From positions 1 to 26,847 of the IMG/VR virus record IMGVR_UViG_3300028025_007032: a stretch of 26,847 nucleotides of DNA; one strand, given 5' to 3'. Position 1 is the first letter of the stretch. Every line of letters starts with the position of its first letter. The DNA comes from a virus. Of this stretch, positions 14,003 to 21,198 are shown in pieces. The notes under the pieces are model-generated. The model was not told the origin of the DNA. It saw only the letters and a program-made list of their open reading frames with translations, and searched no databases. A program made the translations under genes and the position numbers.

Positions 14003-14395
14003 TTGCTGCAAAACTACGACGCGCCACCAGCAGTTGGTAATTGCAAAGGACACGATGTCGACAAGTGGTTCCCAATAATTGAAAAGGGTTTACCGAGGGA
14101 ACAGTGGCTTAAATTTAGGTCTGATATAAAAGAAGCTATTGAGCTTTGTAATTCGTGTGCATCTAAAGAACATTGTCTTGAGTACTCCCTTCGCCATGAA
14201 CCTATTGGTATATGGGGAGGAAAAACAGAGGCTGAACGAGCAATGATGAGGAGCGACAGGGGGATTCTTTTGTCACGAGAAGCAAGAATTTTCCTTCCTG
14301 GAATCGGAAGAAGAAATGCTAATGGATTTGCATATAAGGGTAATTACCGTCTCAAGGATGCAGCAATAAAGAAAGCTATCCAGGAAGCACAGTGA
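14003..14395 (+). CDS. WhiB-like (Wbl) iron-sulfur regulator
   Basis: 130 residues from TTG, fixed by AAGGAG at 13992-13997. The four Wbl cysteines are Cys14, Cys49, Cys52 and Cys58 (NCKG, then CNSCASKEHC). Behind them is the GIWGG turn (69-73) and the basic segment KTEAERAMMRSDRG typical of the family. Wbl proteins bind a [4Fe-4S] cluster and the primary sigma factor to alter transcription. In a phage this could redirect or inhibit host Wbl control. The C-terminal extension (about 90-130) is basic and longer than in minimal Wbl proteins. The stop overlaps the primase GTG by four bases (GTGA), linking it to replication genes. Confidence 0.9.
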   Translation: MLQNYDAPPAVGNCKGHDVDKWFPIIEKGLPREQWLKFRSDIKEAIELCNSCASKEHCLEYSLRHEPIGIWGGKTEAERAMMRSDRGILLSREARIFLPGIGRRNANGFAYKGNYRLKDAAIKKAIQEAQ

Positions 14396-16218
14396 CGAAT
14401 CCAGGACCAATCGTCCAAAACTTTCTTGACAGACTTGATGGAGTCAGGCAAAGTGGTGGCAACTTCATGGCTCGCTGCCCTTGTAGAAACGACGACAACA
14501 ACCCATCTCTTTCAGTCAGTGAGGGCACAGATGGTCGCGTTTTAGTTCATTGCCACAGAGGCAATGGGTGTGATGCTTCGGAAATATGCGCCTCAGTTGG
14601 TTTGACCATTTCTGACATAATGCCGCAAAATGGCACAAGTACAATTTACGAAAAGCCGATTGTTAAAAAAGAAAAACAGCAAACGTTAAAGCAGCCACCA
14701 AAGCCGATTGTCAAAGAGGAGCTCAAGTTTGTTTGCTCTTATGATTACATCGATGAATCTGGTGAGTTGCTGTTTCAAAAAGTCAGATACACCAATCAAG
14801 ATGGTGTTAAGACTTTTCGACAGAGAAAACCAGTTGAGAATGGTGGGTGGTCATACTCGCTTTCAGAGGTTCCAAAAATTCTCTACAATCTCCCAGCTGT
14901 TATTGCTGCAAAAGAGTCTGGAACACCAGTTTGGGTAGTCGAGGGAGAGAAAGATGCAGATACCCTTATTGCGTTGGGGTATGTTGCAACAACAATGCCT
15001 GGCGGAGCTGGACACTGGCTCGACATCCACACAGAAGCGCTTGCAGGAGCAGTTGTCGACATTGTTGCAGATAATGATGCCCCTGGAAGAGAGCACGCTT
15101 CAAAGCTGTTAAAAGTTCTGACCGATGCAGGTTGCGATGCACAAGCATGGATTTGTCCAGATGTAAAAGACATTACAGACCATTTATCCTCAGGTGGCAC
15201 ATTTGAGACACTTGTAGCGTTTTCACCGTCTGAAGAAAACGAATCAGAGCATGTCGAAAATATTGACATTGAGTCACAAGAAGAGAGTGAGCCAATTGAA
15301 GAAAAGAAAGAATCTGTTTTTGATTCTGCCCTCTTAAAGATTCAAGAGCTATTTGGCAGAGAAGACCTAAGCCCTGGTCAAATGGTTTCAAAAATGTCGA
15401 TGATTCTTTCAGCGACTACGTCAAAGCAGATTACTGACCCAGGTCGCCTCGTTCAATGGAACGACTTCATCGCAGAGCAAGTTGATGAGTCATATGACTG
15501 GGTAATCCCAGGGCTTCTTGAGCGTGGAGAAAGAGTAATCGTTGTTGCCGCTGAAGGCGTTGGAAAGACGATGCTTGCGCGACAGGTTGCACTTTGTGCA
15601 GCTGCTGGTATACATCCGTTTACGTACGGACAGATGAAACCAGTTGTGACATTGACGGTCGACCTTGAAAACCCTGAACGGATTATTAGAAGAGCGTCTT
15701 CTGCAATCCTCACGCAAGCAATGCGTCGTGGACATGTTGCCAGGGTTTATGGAGAAGTGCTGACAAAGCCATCTGGCATGGACCTCCTGAAACCAGAAGA
15801 CAGACTCATTCTTGAGGAAGCGATTGAGCGAGTCAAGCCGGATATCTTAGTGATGGGTCCGTTGTATAAAGCATTCGTCGACCCAGGTGGCAGAACGTCA
15901 GAGGCGATTGCCGTAGAGGTCGCAAAGTACCTAGACACAATTAGAACCGTTTACGGATGCGCGCTTTGGCTTGAACACCACGCTCCGCTTGGGACGACCT
16001 TGAACACAAGAGAATTGCGCCCTTTTGGTTCTGCTGTATGGTCGCGGTGGCCAGAGTTTGGTATCTCCCTCCAGCCAGACCCAACAGCTAACGAACCATA
16101 TGTTTACGACGTTCGACACTTTAGAGGTGCACGCGACCAGCGTCAGTGGCCGTTGAAAATCAAGCGAGGCAAGGTATTCCCGTTCGAAGTGATTGAGTTC
16201 ATGAAAGTTGATAAATAA
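14392..16218 (+). CDS. Fused primase-helicase: zinc-finger, TOPRIM, RecA-like ATPase
   Basis: 608 residues from GTG, overlapping the WhiB-like gene. Residues 22-65 hold a CHC2-type zinc finger (Cys29, Cys31, Cys54, Cys60). TOPRIM spans about 178-262, with VVEGEKDAD (Glu184) and DIVADNDAPG (Asp227, Asp229). An acidic linker covers about 278-307. The C-terminal ATPase is AAA_25/RepA-like, with Walker A AAEGVGKT (386-393, Lys392) and Walker B-like DILVMGPL. The first Gly of Walker A is replaced by Ala. It should make RNA primers and unwind DNA at the phage fork, as T7 gp4 does, although its ATPase is of the RepA rather than the DnaB type. Confidence 0.88.
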   Translation: MTNPGPIVQNFLDRLDGVRQSGGNFMARCPCRNDDNNPSLSVSEGTDGRVLVHCHRGNGCDASEICASVGLTISDIMPQNGTSTIYEKPIVKKEKQQTLKQPPKPIVKEELKFVCSYDYIDESGELLFQKVRYTNQDGVKTFRQRKPVENGGWSYSLSEVPKILYNLPAVIAAKESGTPVWVVEGEKDADTLIALGYVATTMPGGAGHWLDIHTEALAGAVVDIVADNDAPGREHASKLLKVLTDAGCDAQAWICPDVKDITDHLSSGGTFETLVAFSPSEENESEHVENIDIESQEESEPIEEKKESVFDSALLKIQELFGREDLSPGQMVSKMSMILSATTSKQITDPGRLVQWNDFIAEQVDESYDWVIPGLLERGERVIVVAAEGVGKTMLARQVALCAAAGIHPFTYGQMKPVVTLTVDLENPERIIRRASSAILTQAMRRGHVARVYGEVLTKPSGMDLLKPEDRLILEEAIERVKPDILVMGPLYKAFVDPGGRTSEAIAVEVAKYLDTIRTVYGCALWLEHHAPLGTTLNTRELRPFGSAVWSRWPEFGISLQPDPTANEPYVYDVRHFRGARDQRQWPLKIKRGKVFPFEVIEFMKVDK

Positions 16219-16223
16219 GTCAC

Positions 16224-16235
16224 TAAGATGGGTTA
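16224..16235 (+). promoter_or_regulatory. Leaderless -10 before terminase-like gene
   Basis: TAAGAT (16224-16229) is followed by exactly six bases and the ATG at 16236. No ribosome site is present, which fits transcription starting at the A of ATG. Confidence 0.5.
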
Positions 16236-16877
16236 ATGAGCGAAGACAAAAGCAATAAAATTGCTACGCGCGAGTTTCTTGGTGAAAGAGACATGCGAAT
16301 ATTCAAACTTCGCCAAGCTGGAACCTCAACGTCTGAGATAGCAAGGCGTTTTGGAATGACAACAAGCGCTGTATCAAAAGCCATTTCCCGTCAGTTAGAA
16401 AAAATGAACCGTGAAACGCTCATGGCTTATCCAGAAGTACTTCGTCTTGAACTTGAAAGATTGGACAGTCTTCAGCAGGCAATCTGGCCACTGACTCAGC
16501 ATAGAAGACAGGTTATGGATGATGGAACCGAGGTTGCTGTTGAACCAGACCTCAAAGCGATTCAACAGGTTCTTTCAATAATGGATAGGAGAACAAAACT
16601 CCTCGGTATGGACCAAACGAACATCAGCGTTCAAATGGATGTTGGGAATAAAACCAGCGAGACAATAAAAGCCACACTTGCCGGTTCTGAACAGCTGAAA
16701 CAGATAGGCAATACTTTTGACCCTGAAGCTGAAGCAAGGCAGCTTCTGCAACTGATGGGAATGTCAGGAGTTCTACCAGAAAGCGCAGTCAGACAAATGC
16801 TTGGTGAAGCTGACATTGTTGACGCTGAGATAGTATCTGAAGAACAAGAAGCAAACGAAGAGGAAACAAATGAGTGA
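16236..16877 (+). CDS. Helix-turn-helix protein, terminase-small-subunit-like
   Basis: 213 residues. Residues about 22-58 form a helix-turn-helix (IFKLRQAGTSTSEIARRFGMTTSAVSKAIS). Then come helices with RLELERLDSLQQAIWPL and PDLKAIQQVLSIMDRRTKLLGMD, a pattern common in small terminase and packaging-recognition proteins. The acidic tail is 170-213. If it is a terminase small subunit it would bind the packaging site, but no large subunit lies next to it in the window. A transcription factor role is the main alternative. It overlaps the RHH gene by 8 bases. Confidence 0.68.
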   Translation: MSEDKSNKIATREFLGERDMRIFKLRQAGTSTSEIARRFGMTTSAVSKAISRQLEKMNRETLMAYPEVLRLELERLDSLQQAIWPLTQHRRQVMDDGTEVAVEPDLKAIQQVLSIMDRRTKLLGMDQTNISVQMDVGNKTSETIKATLAGSEQLKQIGNTFDPEAEARQLLQLMGMSGVLPESAVRQMLGEADIVDAEIVSEEQEANEEETNE

Positions 16878-17169
16878 CAGCAATCTTGAAGCCGCAATGA
16901 AGGCCGTCGCTGATTCGACAGACCTGTCAGTACGACCCATAGAAAAAGAAGATGAAGGTCCAACGAATACATCAGTTCTAATTAGAACAACAGATGAGGT
17001 CCGGGAGCGCTGGAGACAGGCCGCCGCTGTTGAAGGGAAAACAATGTCGGCGTGGATACGAGACGTTTTAAACGCAAAGGCAAAGACGCTCCTTGAATGT
17101 GAGCACCCCTCAGTTAGGCGCTATCCATGGTCGGTTACTTGTCTTAAATGTGGTCAAAGACTGCAATAA
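16870..17169 (+). CDS. Ribbon-helix-helix protein with C-terminal zinc site
   Basis: 99 residues. TSVLIRTTDEVRERW at 34-48 begins the ribbon, and the helices run on to about 72 (VEGKTMSAWIRDVLNAKA), as in Arc/CopG/MetJ repressors. The tail CEHP...CLKC (Cys77, His79, Cys91, Cys94) is a small zinc knuckle. It probably binds DNA as a dimer, as a repressor or an accessory to the upstream terminase-like protein. The ATG lies within the upstream gene, eight bases before its stop ends, so translation is coupled. The first 30 residues are acidic and probably disordered. Confidence 0.75.
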   Translation: MSDSNLEAAMKAVADSTDLSVRPIEKEDEGPTNTSVLIRTTDEVRERWRQAAAVEGKTMSAWIRDVLNAKAKTLLECEHPSVRRYPWSVTCLKCGQRLQ

Positions 17170-17184
17170 ACACTTAACACCAAT

Positions 17185-17216
17185 CCGCTTTTTTATCGCG
17201 TATTATTTTAAGCGGA
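17185..17216 (+). promoter_or_regulatory. Hairpin that overlaps the ribosome site of the DUF5872 gene
   Basis: CCGCTT (17185-17190) can pair with AAGCGG (17210-17215), whose 3' end runs into the ribosome site GGAG (17213-17216). The loop is A/T-rich. Pairing would hide the ribosome site. Its effect is not known. Confidence 0.3.
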
Positions 17217-17223
17217 GAAACCA

Positions 17224-17733
17224 ATGGCGAGTAGACAAGATAAATCAACAAACTACGGCCCTGAGTGGGTTGAGCTTGCCGTCGGCGAATTTTTGGCTGG
17301 TGTGGATTCAGAATTCATGGAAAAGTCCGCCAAGAATTCATACACAAAGCCAGAATTAAGGGAGAGAATTAAATCTCGTATCCTCGCCGGTTCAGAAGGT
17401 GGTCGGCCTGGTCAGTGGTCTGCTCGAAAGGCTCAGCTTCTTGCCGTGCGTTACAGAAAAGCCGGTGGCGGATACCGTGGTGGATTGAGTAAAACTCAGC
17501 AGTCCTTGAAGAAGTGGACAAAGGAAAAGTGGACAACTAGCGATGGCAAACCAGCGAACCGACCAGACGGGATGCGTAGGTACCTTCCTGCAGCAGCATG
17601 GGAAAAACTAACCCCAGCACAAAAAGCCGCAACAAATAGAAAAAAAATCGCAGGAAGCAAAAAGGGTAATCAGTTCGTTCCGAACACAATGCGAGCGGCA
17701 AAAGCTGGAAGAAGCGCGAGAAAGTCCAGATAG
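17224..17733 (+). CDS. DUF5872-like protein
   Basis: 169 residues. Residues about 41-155 match the DUF5872 pattern: TKPELRERIKSRILAGS, GGRPGQWSARKAQLL, GGGYRGG, SLKKWTKEKWTTSDGKP, YLPAAAWEKLTPAQKAATNRKK and GSKKGNQFVPNT. The family is common in phages and environmental genomes and has no known function. It is very basic, so nucleic acid binding is plausible. The N-terminal 40 residues are outside the domain. GGAG seven bases before the ATG supports this start. The related-looking DUF6321-type domain occurs in the 649-residue protein of the structural block. Confidence 0.85.
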   Translation: MASRQDKSTNYGPEWVELAVGEFLAGVDSEFMEKSAKNSYTKPELRERIKSRILAGSEGGRPGQWSARKAQLLAVRYRKAGGGYRGGLSKTQQSLKKWTKEKWTTSDGKPANRPDGMRRYLPAAAWEKLTPAQKAATNRKKIAGSKKGNQFVPNTMRAAKAGRSARKSR

Positions 17734-17735
17734 AA

Positions 17736-17936
17736 ATGCCAAGATTTGATGAAGAAGATGACGAACTTGTTGGACTGATAAAACAGTACGAAAAATACGT
17801 CATCTCCAAGCAAGGTGAAGTTGAAGACTTTGATGAATGGCTAGAATCCCAATATGGCAAATCAAAGTCAAAAGTCATGAAGCCCTCAAAAAAGGGTAGA
17901 GGCTCAATGAAGAGTGGCAGCATTGAGTACCCCTGA
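17736..17936 (+). CDS. Small charged hypothetical protein
   Basis: 66 residues, three bases after the DUF5872 stop. The first half is acidic (FDEEDDELVGLIKQYEKY) and the second basic (KSKSKVMKPSKKGRG). No domain recognised. The split charge and small size suggest a partner-binding protein, perhaps for the basic DUF5872 protein with which it is probably cotranscribed; this is inference. Confidence 0.6.
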   Translation: MPRFDEEDDELVGLIKQYEKYVISKQGEVEDFDEWLESQYGKSKSKVMKPSKKGRGSMKSGSIEYP

Positions 17937-18039
17937 AGAACCTCCGCCCCTTGTTCTGAGATTTAAAACTGGTGAACTAGTTTATGATGTTCAGCCCCCG
18001 GAAGTCAGCAAAGACTCCCAGGAGCAGGAACAGAACTAA
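17923..18039 (+). CDS. Possible very small protein, TTG start
   Basis: 38 residues in another frame, starting with a TTG 14 bases before the end of the upstream gene. It is proline-rich at each end (STPEEPPPLVLRF and VQPPEVSKDSQ) with the middle FKTGELVYDV. The ribosome site is weak (GAAGAG about 9 bases upstream). It ends with a 3-base overlap of a convergent gene. Short length makes this uncertain, although the region has no other gene. Confidence 0.35.
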   Translation: MSTPEEPPPLVLRFKTGELVYDVQPPEVSKDSQEQEQN

Positions 18040-18245
18040 CGACCTTTTTTACTAAGAGATTTGAATTCTTCTTCAAAAATCTTGTTGTACTCATCCTGGT
18101 GGCGATGCTGAAGAACAAGATGAGCCCGCCTGCGAGCTTCTTGTCGAACAGAGTTCATTTGCTTTCGCAGGACTTTTTCTTCCTCGTTCAGTTTTGGACG
18201 ACCACGCCCAAGCCCGCTGTTCTTTAGTTTATTGTATTCAGACAT
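18036..18245 (-). CDS. Small basic protein with AT-hook-like motif
   Basis: 69 residues. GLGRGRPKL at 11-19 resembles an AT-hook, then a long basic helix with QEARRRAHLVLQHRHQDEYNKIFEEEFKSLSKKGR. Similar short Arg-rich proteins are common in actinobacterial phages. AAAGGAG lies nine bases before the ATG. A -10-like TATAAATA on minus (18271-18278) is about 25 bases upstream. It probably binds nucleic acid, but the function is unknown. Confidence 0.7.
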   Translation of the reverse strand: MSEYNKLKNSGLGRGRPKLNEEEKVLRKQMNSVRQEARRRAHLVLQHRHQDEYNKIFEEEFKSLSKKGR

Positions 18246-18343
18246 TAGTAATAACTCCTTTATGTCCGTCTATTTATAGGTTGACTCAGATATTAATAAC
18301 TAAAAAATGCTTTGACAACCTCTGGTTTAATATTTTTTATGTT

Positions 18344-18355
18344 TATACTTAACCC
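18344..18355 (+). promoter_or_regulatory. Leaderless -10 before small gene
   Basis: TATACT (18344-18349) and six bases then ATG at 18356; no ribosome site. The upstream TTGACA (18312-18317) is too far (26 bases) to be its -35, though it could serve TTTTAT at 17 bases. Confidence 0.55.
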
Positions 18356-18541
18356 ATGGATTCCATAGAAACTCACCTTCATAGACTTTCAAAGCAATTA
18401 GTCAAAGACCCTAAGTCTTCGGTTCCAGTGGCGGAGGTCATAGACATGCTCTTGGATGCCAGAAACTATGTCGACGCTTACGCCCTTCCTTTTGACGGCG
18501 ATGAGCTGACAAAGATATTGCATGGCTTAAAAAAGATATAA
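18356..18541 (+). CDS. Small hypothetical protein
   Basis: 61 residues, probably all helical (HLHRLSKQLVKDPKSS, VAEVIDMLLDARNYVDAYALP, DELTKILHGLKKI). It has a leaderless-type promoter and no ribosome site, and ends in a bidirectional terminator, so it forms a complete single-gene unit. No family recognised. Confidence 0.62.
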   Translation: MDSIETHLHRLSKQLVKDPKSSVPVAEVIDMLLDARNYVDAYALPFDGDELTKILHGLKKI

Positions 18542-18542
18542 A

Positions 18543-18587
18543 AAAACCCTCGTCTTCGCGTCTCTGCACGAAATTAACGAGGGTTTT
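18543..18587. terminator. Bidirectional terminator between the small gene and ssb
   Basis: The arms AAAACCCTCGT (18543-18553) and ACGAGGGTTTT (18577-18587) form 11 base pairs with a 23-base loop. On minus it is followed by a T-run, which terminates ssb; on plus T-rich sequence follows and serves the small gene. Confidence 0.82.
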
Positions 18588-18607
18588 GTTTATTTAAACA
18601 GCAATAA

Positions 18608-19084
18608 TCAGAATGGTTCTGATTCACCATCTACGCCAACGCCTACTGGCTGGCGATTTGATGCTGCTGGCTTTGAGCGGCGCTGTGCCGGAGCGGATGA
18701 ACCGCCCTGCGCTTGACCACCGTCCTGCTTGGTGCGACGGACAACGGTTTCAACACTGCGAGTGTTAATTGCAATTTCGTCTGCAATAACTTCGACTGTT
18801 GAACGCTTTTGACCTGTCTCTTTGTCGTCCCATGAGCGCTGTTCAAGGCGTCCTGTTACGATTACACCAATTCCCTTTTCCAGTGTCTTTGCAGCATTCT
18901 CAGCTGTGTAGCGCCATGCGACGATGTTGAAAAAGGAAACCTTTTCCTGCTTTTCGCCTGCCTGGTCGTACCAAACATAGTTTGCGGCTACTGAAAATGA
19001 CAGGCGTGCCTGTCCGTTTGATGTGAAGGTGAGTTCTGGTTCCGCCGTAACGTTACCGATAATCACCGTTGGTGCCGGGTTCAT
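18608..19084 (-). CDS. ssb: Single-stranded DNA-binding protein
   Basis: 158 residues. The OB-fold domain (about 1-110) has VIIGNVTAEPELTFTSNGQARLSFSVAAN, KVSFFNIVAWRYTAENAAKTLEKGIGVIVTGRLEQRSW and RSTVEVIADEI. A Gly/Gln/Pro-rich linker follows and the tail ends GESEPF, an acidic tip with the PF that recruits partner proteins. It coats single-stranded DNA during phage replication and works with the primase-helicase. GGAG with seven-base spacing fixes the ATG. Sequence style is close to actinobacterial SSBs. Its 5' end is 83 bases from the start of the divergent gene at 19168. Confidence 0.93.
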   Translation of the reverse strand: MNPAPTVIIGNVTAEPELTFTSNGQARLSFSVAANYVWYDQAGEKQEKVSFFNIVAWRYTAENAAKTLEKGIGVIVTGRLEQRSWDDKETGQKRSTVEVIADEIAINTRSVETVVRRTKQDGGQAQGGSSAPAQRRSKPAASNRQPVGVGVDGESEPF

Positions 19085-19130
19085 TTCTTCTCCTTGGTTT
19101 ACGTATGCCGATGTCGGATGACTTCAGCGA

Positions 19131-19167
19131 GTGCAACTTTATCACCTCAGATGATAGGATGCAACAC
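19131..19167 (+). promoter_or_regulatory. Leaderless promoter that sets the start at 19168
   Basis: GTGCAA (19131-19136) and TAGGAT (19155-19160) are 18 bases apart; seven bases later is ATG 19168. This argues against the earlier in-frame ATGs at 19069, 19105 and 19111, which would overlap ssb or lie upstream of the promoter. Confidence 0.5.
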
Positions 19168-19437
19168 ATGACAACAACAAAAGATGAAGCCCGTCTGAAC
19201 CTTATTGAACACATCGCAGGAGTTCTTTTGTACTTCTACATAGACGAAGACATGAGCGAGGAAGAGATTGATGACGCATCAAATGACTGCGGTGATATTG
19301 CCAGTGTTCTTGTTCAATCAATGAATCTTGATATTCACGATATTGAGTCAGAAAATTCATTCAAAACCTCAGTAAATCTAAAAGATTTTGAAAAATTTAT
19401 GACAAGCCTTCAAGACCGTACGGTTATTGGGGATTAG
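19168..19437 (+). CDS. Acidic hypothetical protein
   Basis: 89 residues, strongly acidic and mainly helical (LNLIEHIAGVLLYFYIDEDMSEEEIDDASNDCGDIASVLVQS). The N-terminal helix has a hydrophobic face but no true membrane span. The frame is open further upstream, but the promoter position fixes this start. Divergent from ssb. A small acidic protein could mimic DNA or bind a basic partner; I see no motif that shows either. Confidence 0.62.
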   Translation: MTTTKDEARLNLIEHIAGVLLYFYIDEDMSEEEIDDASNDCGDIASVLVQSMNLDIHDIESENSFKTSVNLKDFEKFMTSLQDRTVIGD

Positions 19438-19575
19438 GACCAAACGTCAAGGGTTAAACAATCGCTGAAGTTGCAATTACCTAATAATTTGGTAATATTG
19501 AAGTACCCGATACTGACATAGGCAGGTTAGTTACTACAACCTGTTGCCCTATCCGCCGAGTTCAGGAGAAAAACA
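19438..19575 (+). promoter_or_regulatory. Promoter and leader of the lysozyme-like gene
   Basis: TTGCAA (19471-19476) and TAATAT (19493-19498) are 16 bases apart. A hairpin, CAGGTT/AACCTG, lies within 19523-19542. AGGAG at 19565-19569, seven bases before the TTG, is the ribosome site. ATTACC/GGTAAT (from 19476 to 19496) is an inverted repeat within the promoter, a possible operator. Confidence 0.5.
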
Positions 19576-20289
19576 TTGAAGCAAATCACAGGATGGTCTA
19601 TTTCTATACTTTTTGGAGCCCTTGGGATTTCAATCCCAGGTGGGACAAAGGCGGAGGTAGCCATGCTGGCGCCCCCTCCAGCTGTCTTTGTGGTTTCACC
19701 AGACAGGATGGAAGAGGCCAAAAATAAGCAGGTTTTATTGGATAATTACTCCTTCGGAGAGAAGAGTGAGCGAGTCAAAAATCTGCAAAGAACGATTGGA
19801 AGCGTCAGGGTTGACGGTGACTACGGCTCTATCACCCGTCGGAGACATATCGAGAAGCTTCAATCGCTAAATCTTCCTGTGAGCAATGTTCCAGAACCTC
19901 CAATGAGCGCTATTTACAACATTCCTGCAGACCAGTCAAAACGCTGCCCGATGTGGGAGCCCCTGTTTAAGGAAGTTGGGCTTCTTCCAGTTGAGGTTTT
20001 TTCATATATTGCATGGCGCGAAAGTGGATGTAACCCAGCCGCACAAAATGCGAAGTGGGATGCCAACGGGAACATGACTTACGCCTTGAACAAAGACAAG
20101 TCGTACGATACAGGCCTTCTGCAAATTAACTCATCGTGGAAATCCAGGGTCGCCGATGTTTGCGGTGAGGATGCCGTAAAGAATCGCATGAGCGGTCTAA
20201 AAGACGTTAACTGCAACGTCAAATTTGCAAAATGGATTATGGACAACTCTGCGGGAAAACTCGGAAACTGGCGAGTATATAAGAACTAG
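19576..20289 (+). CDS. Secreted lysozyme-like protein with peptidoglycan-binding domain
   Basis: 237 residues from TTG, fixed by AGGAG. Residues 1-27 are a signal peptide or signal anchor (SISILFGALGISIPGGTKA). A peptidoglycan-binding_1-like domain spans about 60-98 (GEKSERVKNLQRTIGSVRVDGDYGSIT). The catalytic domain has AWRESGCNP with Glu149, then DTGLLQINSSW, as in lytic transglycosylase/lysozyme folds. It would cut the glycan strands of peptidoglycan outside the membrane, as an export-dependent endolysin or an entry lysozyme. Cys residues (124, 151 and others near the end) may form disulfides, as expected for an exported protein. No holin is recognised next to it. Confidence 0.85.
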   Translation: MKQITGWSISILFGALGISIPGGTKAEVAMLAPPPAVFVVSPDRMEEAKNKQVLLDNYSFGEKSERVKNLQRTIGSVRVDGDYGSITRRRHIEKLQSLNLPVSNVPEPPMSAIYNIPADQSKRCPMWEPLFKEVGLLPVEVFSYIAWRESGCNPAAQNAKWDANGNMTYALNKDKSYDTGLLQINSSWKSRVADVCGEDAVKNRMSGLKDVNCNVKFAKWIMDNSAGKLGNWRVYKN

Positions 20290-20291
20290 GG

Positions 20292-20326
20292 TTGCAAATA
20301 AGTTTTAATGCTGGCATGATTAATTC
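20292..20326 (+). promoter_or_regulatory. Leaderless promoter of the nuclease-like gene
   Basis: TTGCAA (20292-20297) and CATGAT (20315-20320) are 17 bases apart with a TG extension before the -10, then six bases and ATG 20327. This is one of the clearest examples of the pattern in the window. Confidence 0.6.
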
Positions 20327-20785
20327 ATGGTCGCAGAGTTCGATATCCCAGCACGAAAATTTGATTTCAAGAAAGACCTAGCTTATGGGCAACAAGGTGA
20401 ATCACTCGTATCGACGTTCCTGGATGACCTTTCGGACGGCTCATTTGAGGTAAAGAGCGATAGATACCGCAACGGGAGAATGGTCGTTGAAACAGACCAA
20501 AATCCACGCGGATACAGAGACTCAAACGGTGTGCAGGTCTGGAATAAGAGCGGCATAAATATAACAACCGCTAAATGGTGGGTTTATATTTTCTCACCAG
20601 AAGGGGCTTTCATTGTCGTTTCTGTGGCTCGCCTTAAAAGATATTTACGAGCATTCCCGGAAAGATTCAATGGTTCGAATAAGATAAACCTAGGTGGAGC
20701 TGACAATCCAGCAAAAGGTTTTCTCCTCATGCCTGAAGATGTCCAAGACATGATGATTAACCCGAGATACGACGAACAAGGATAG
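20327..20785 (+). CDS. PD-(D/E)XK-like nuclease
   Basis: 152 residues. DLAYGQQGE (17-25, Glu25) and GSFEVKSDR (38-46, Glu41-x-Lys43), with Asp37 and Glu55 near, follow the PD-(D/E)XK nuclease plan seen in Holliday-junction resolvase-like and restriction-like phage proteins. The middle segment WNKSGINITTAKWWVYIF is characteristic of this small family. It probably cuts DNA at branched or specific sites; the exact substrate is unknown. It has a leaderless promoter and is followed five bases later by the next gene. Confidence 0.72.
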   Translation: MVAEFDIPARKFDFKKDLAYGQQGESLVSTFLDDLSDGSFEVKSDRYRNGRMVVETDQNPRGYRDSNGVQVWNKSGINITTAKWWVYIFSPEGAFIVVSVARLKRYLRAFPERFNGSNKINLGGADNPAKGFLLMPEDVQDMMINPRYDEQG

Positions 20786-20789
20786 AAAA

Positions 20790-21062
20790 GTGTCCGCAGA
20801 AGAAGACCAGCTCGACATTATCGAAGAACTTAGAAAAAGCCCAAGCCCATTTGCGCAGACGGTCATAAATGAAATAAAAGCGTTGCGCGATAATAACGTT
20901 CTAATTCGCTTGGATAGGGATAACTGGAGAAATGACTATCAAAAAGAACGCGATTTAGCAGACGAGCTTTATGACGTGGTCATGATGGAGCACTCTGAAC
21001 CAAATTACGCGGAAAAATATGCTTCTGCCGTGACGAACCATAGGACCAGAAGGCGTGGATGA
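20790..21062 (+). CDS. Small charged hypothetical protein
   Basis: 90 residues from GTG, helical and highly charged (EEDQLDIIEELRKS and LDRDNWRNDYQKERDLADEL), possibly coiled coil. It is just after the nuclease stop with AAGGA nearby. The next gene starts one base after its stop. No domain recognised. Confidence 0.65.
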   Translation: MSAEEDQLDIIEELRKSPSPFAQTVINEIKALRDNNVLIRLDRDNWRNDYQKERDLADELYDVVMMEHSEPNYAEKYASAVTNHRTRRRG

Positions 21063-21063
21063 G

Positions 21064-21198
21064 ATGCGTAAATGGGTTAGAAAGTTTGTAAACATTGAAA
21101 GACCAGGACTTACAAATGGAACTGACTCATTTGTGGAGTGGTACGAAGATTTAGAAGAAGAAGAAACACCTATTCAAGGAGAAGATAGTGAAAAATAA
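21064..21198 (+). CDS. Very small acidic protein
   Basis: 44 residues (RKWVRKFVNIERPGL then an acidic end with EWYEDLEEEETP). It starts one base after the preceding stop and overlaps the lipoprotein GTG by 11 bases, so it is probably part of the same transcript. The basic N-terminus and acidic tail make a dipolar peptide. The function is unknown. Confidence 0.5.
   Translation: MRKWVRKFVNIERPGLTNGTDSFVEWYEDLEEEETPIQGEDSEK

Noticed and set aside
18271-18278. T4-type late promoter box TATAAATA on minus
   Set aside because: A single occurrence before a small gene, with no further T4-like genes in the window. It is better read as an ordinary A/T-rich -10.
19069-19167. Upstream start codons of the acidic protein gene (19069, 19105, 19111)
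   Set aside because: They overlap ssb or lie upstream of a -10 box that ends seven bases before ATG 19168, and have no ribosome site.
19501-19575. tRNA-like stretch on minus (GGCGGATAGGGCAACAGG and a TTCAATA loop)
   Set aside because: It has D-arm-like and T-loop-like pieces, but no matching acceptor stem and the anticodon stem has a 9-base loop. Probably chance or a very old remnant.
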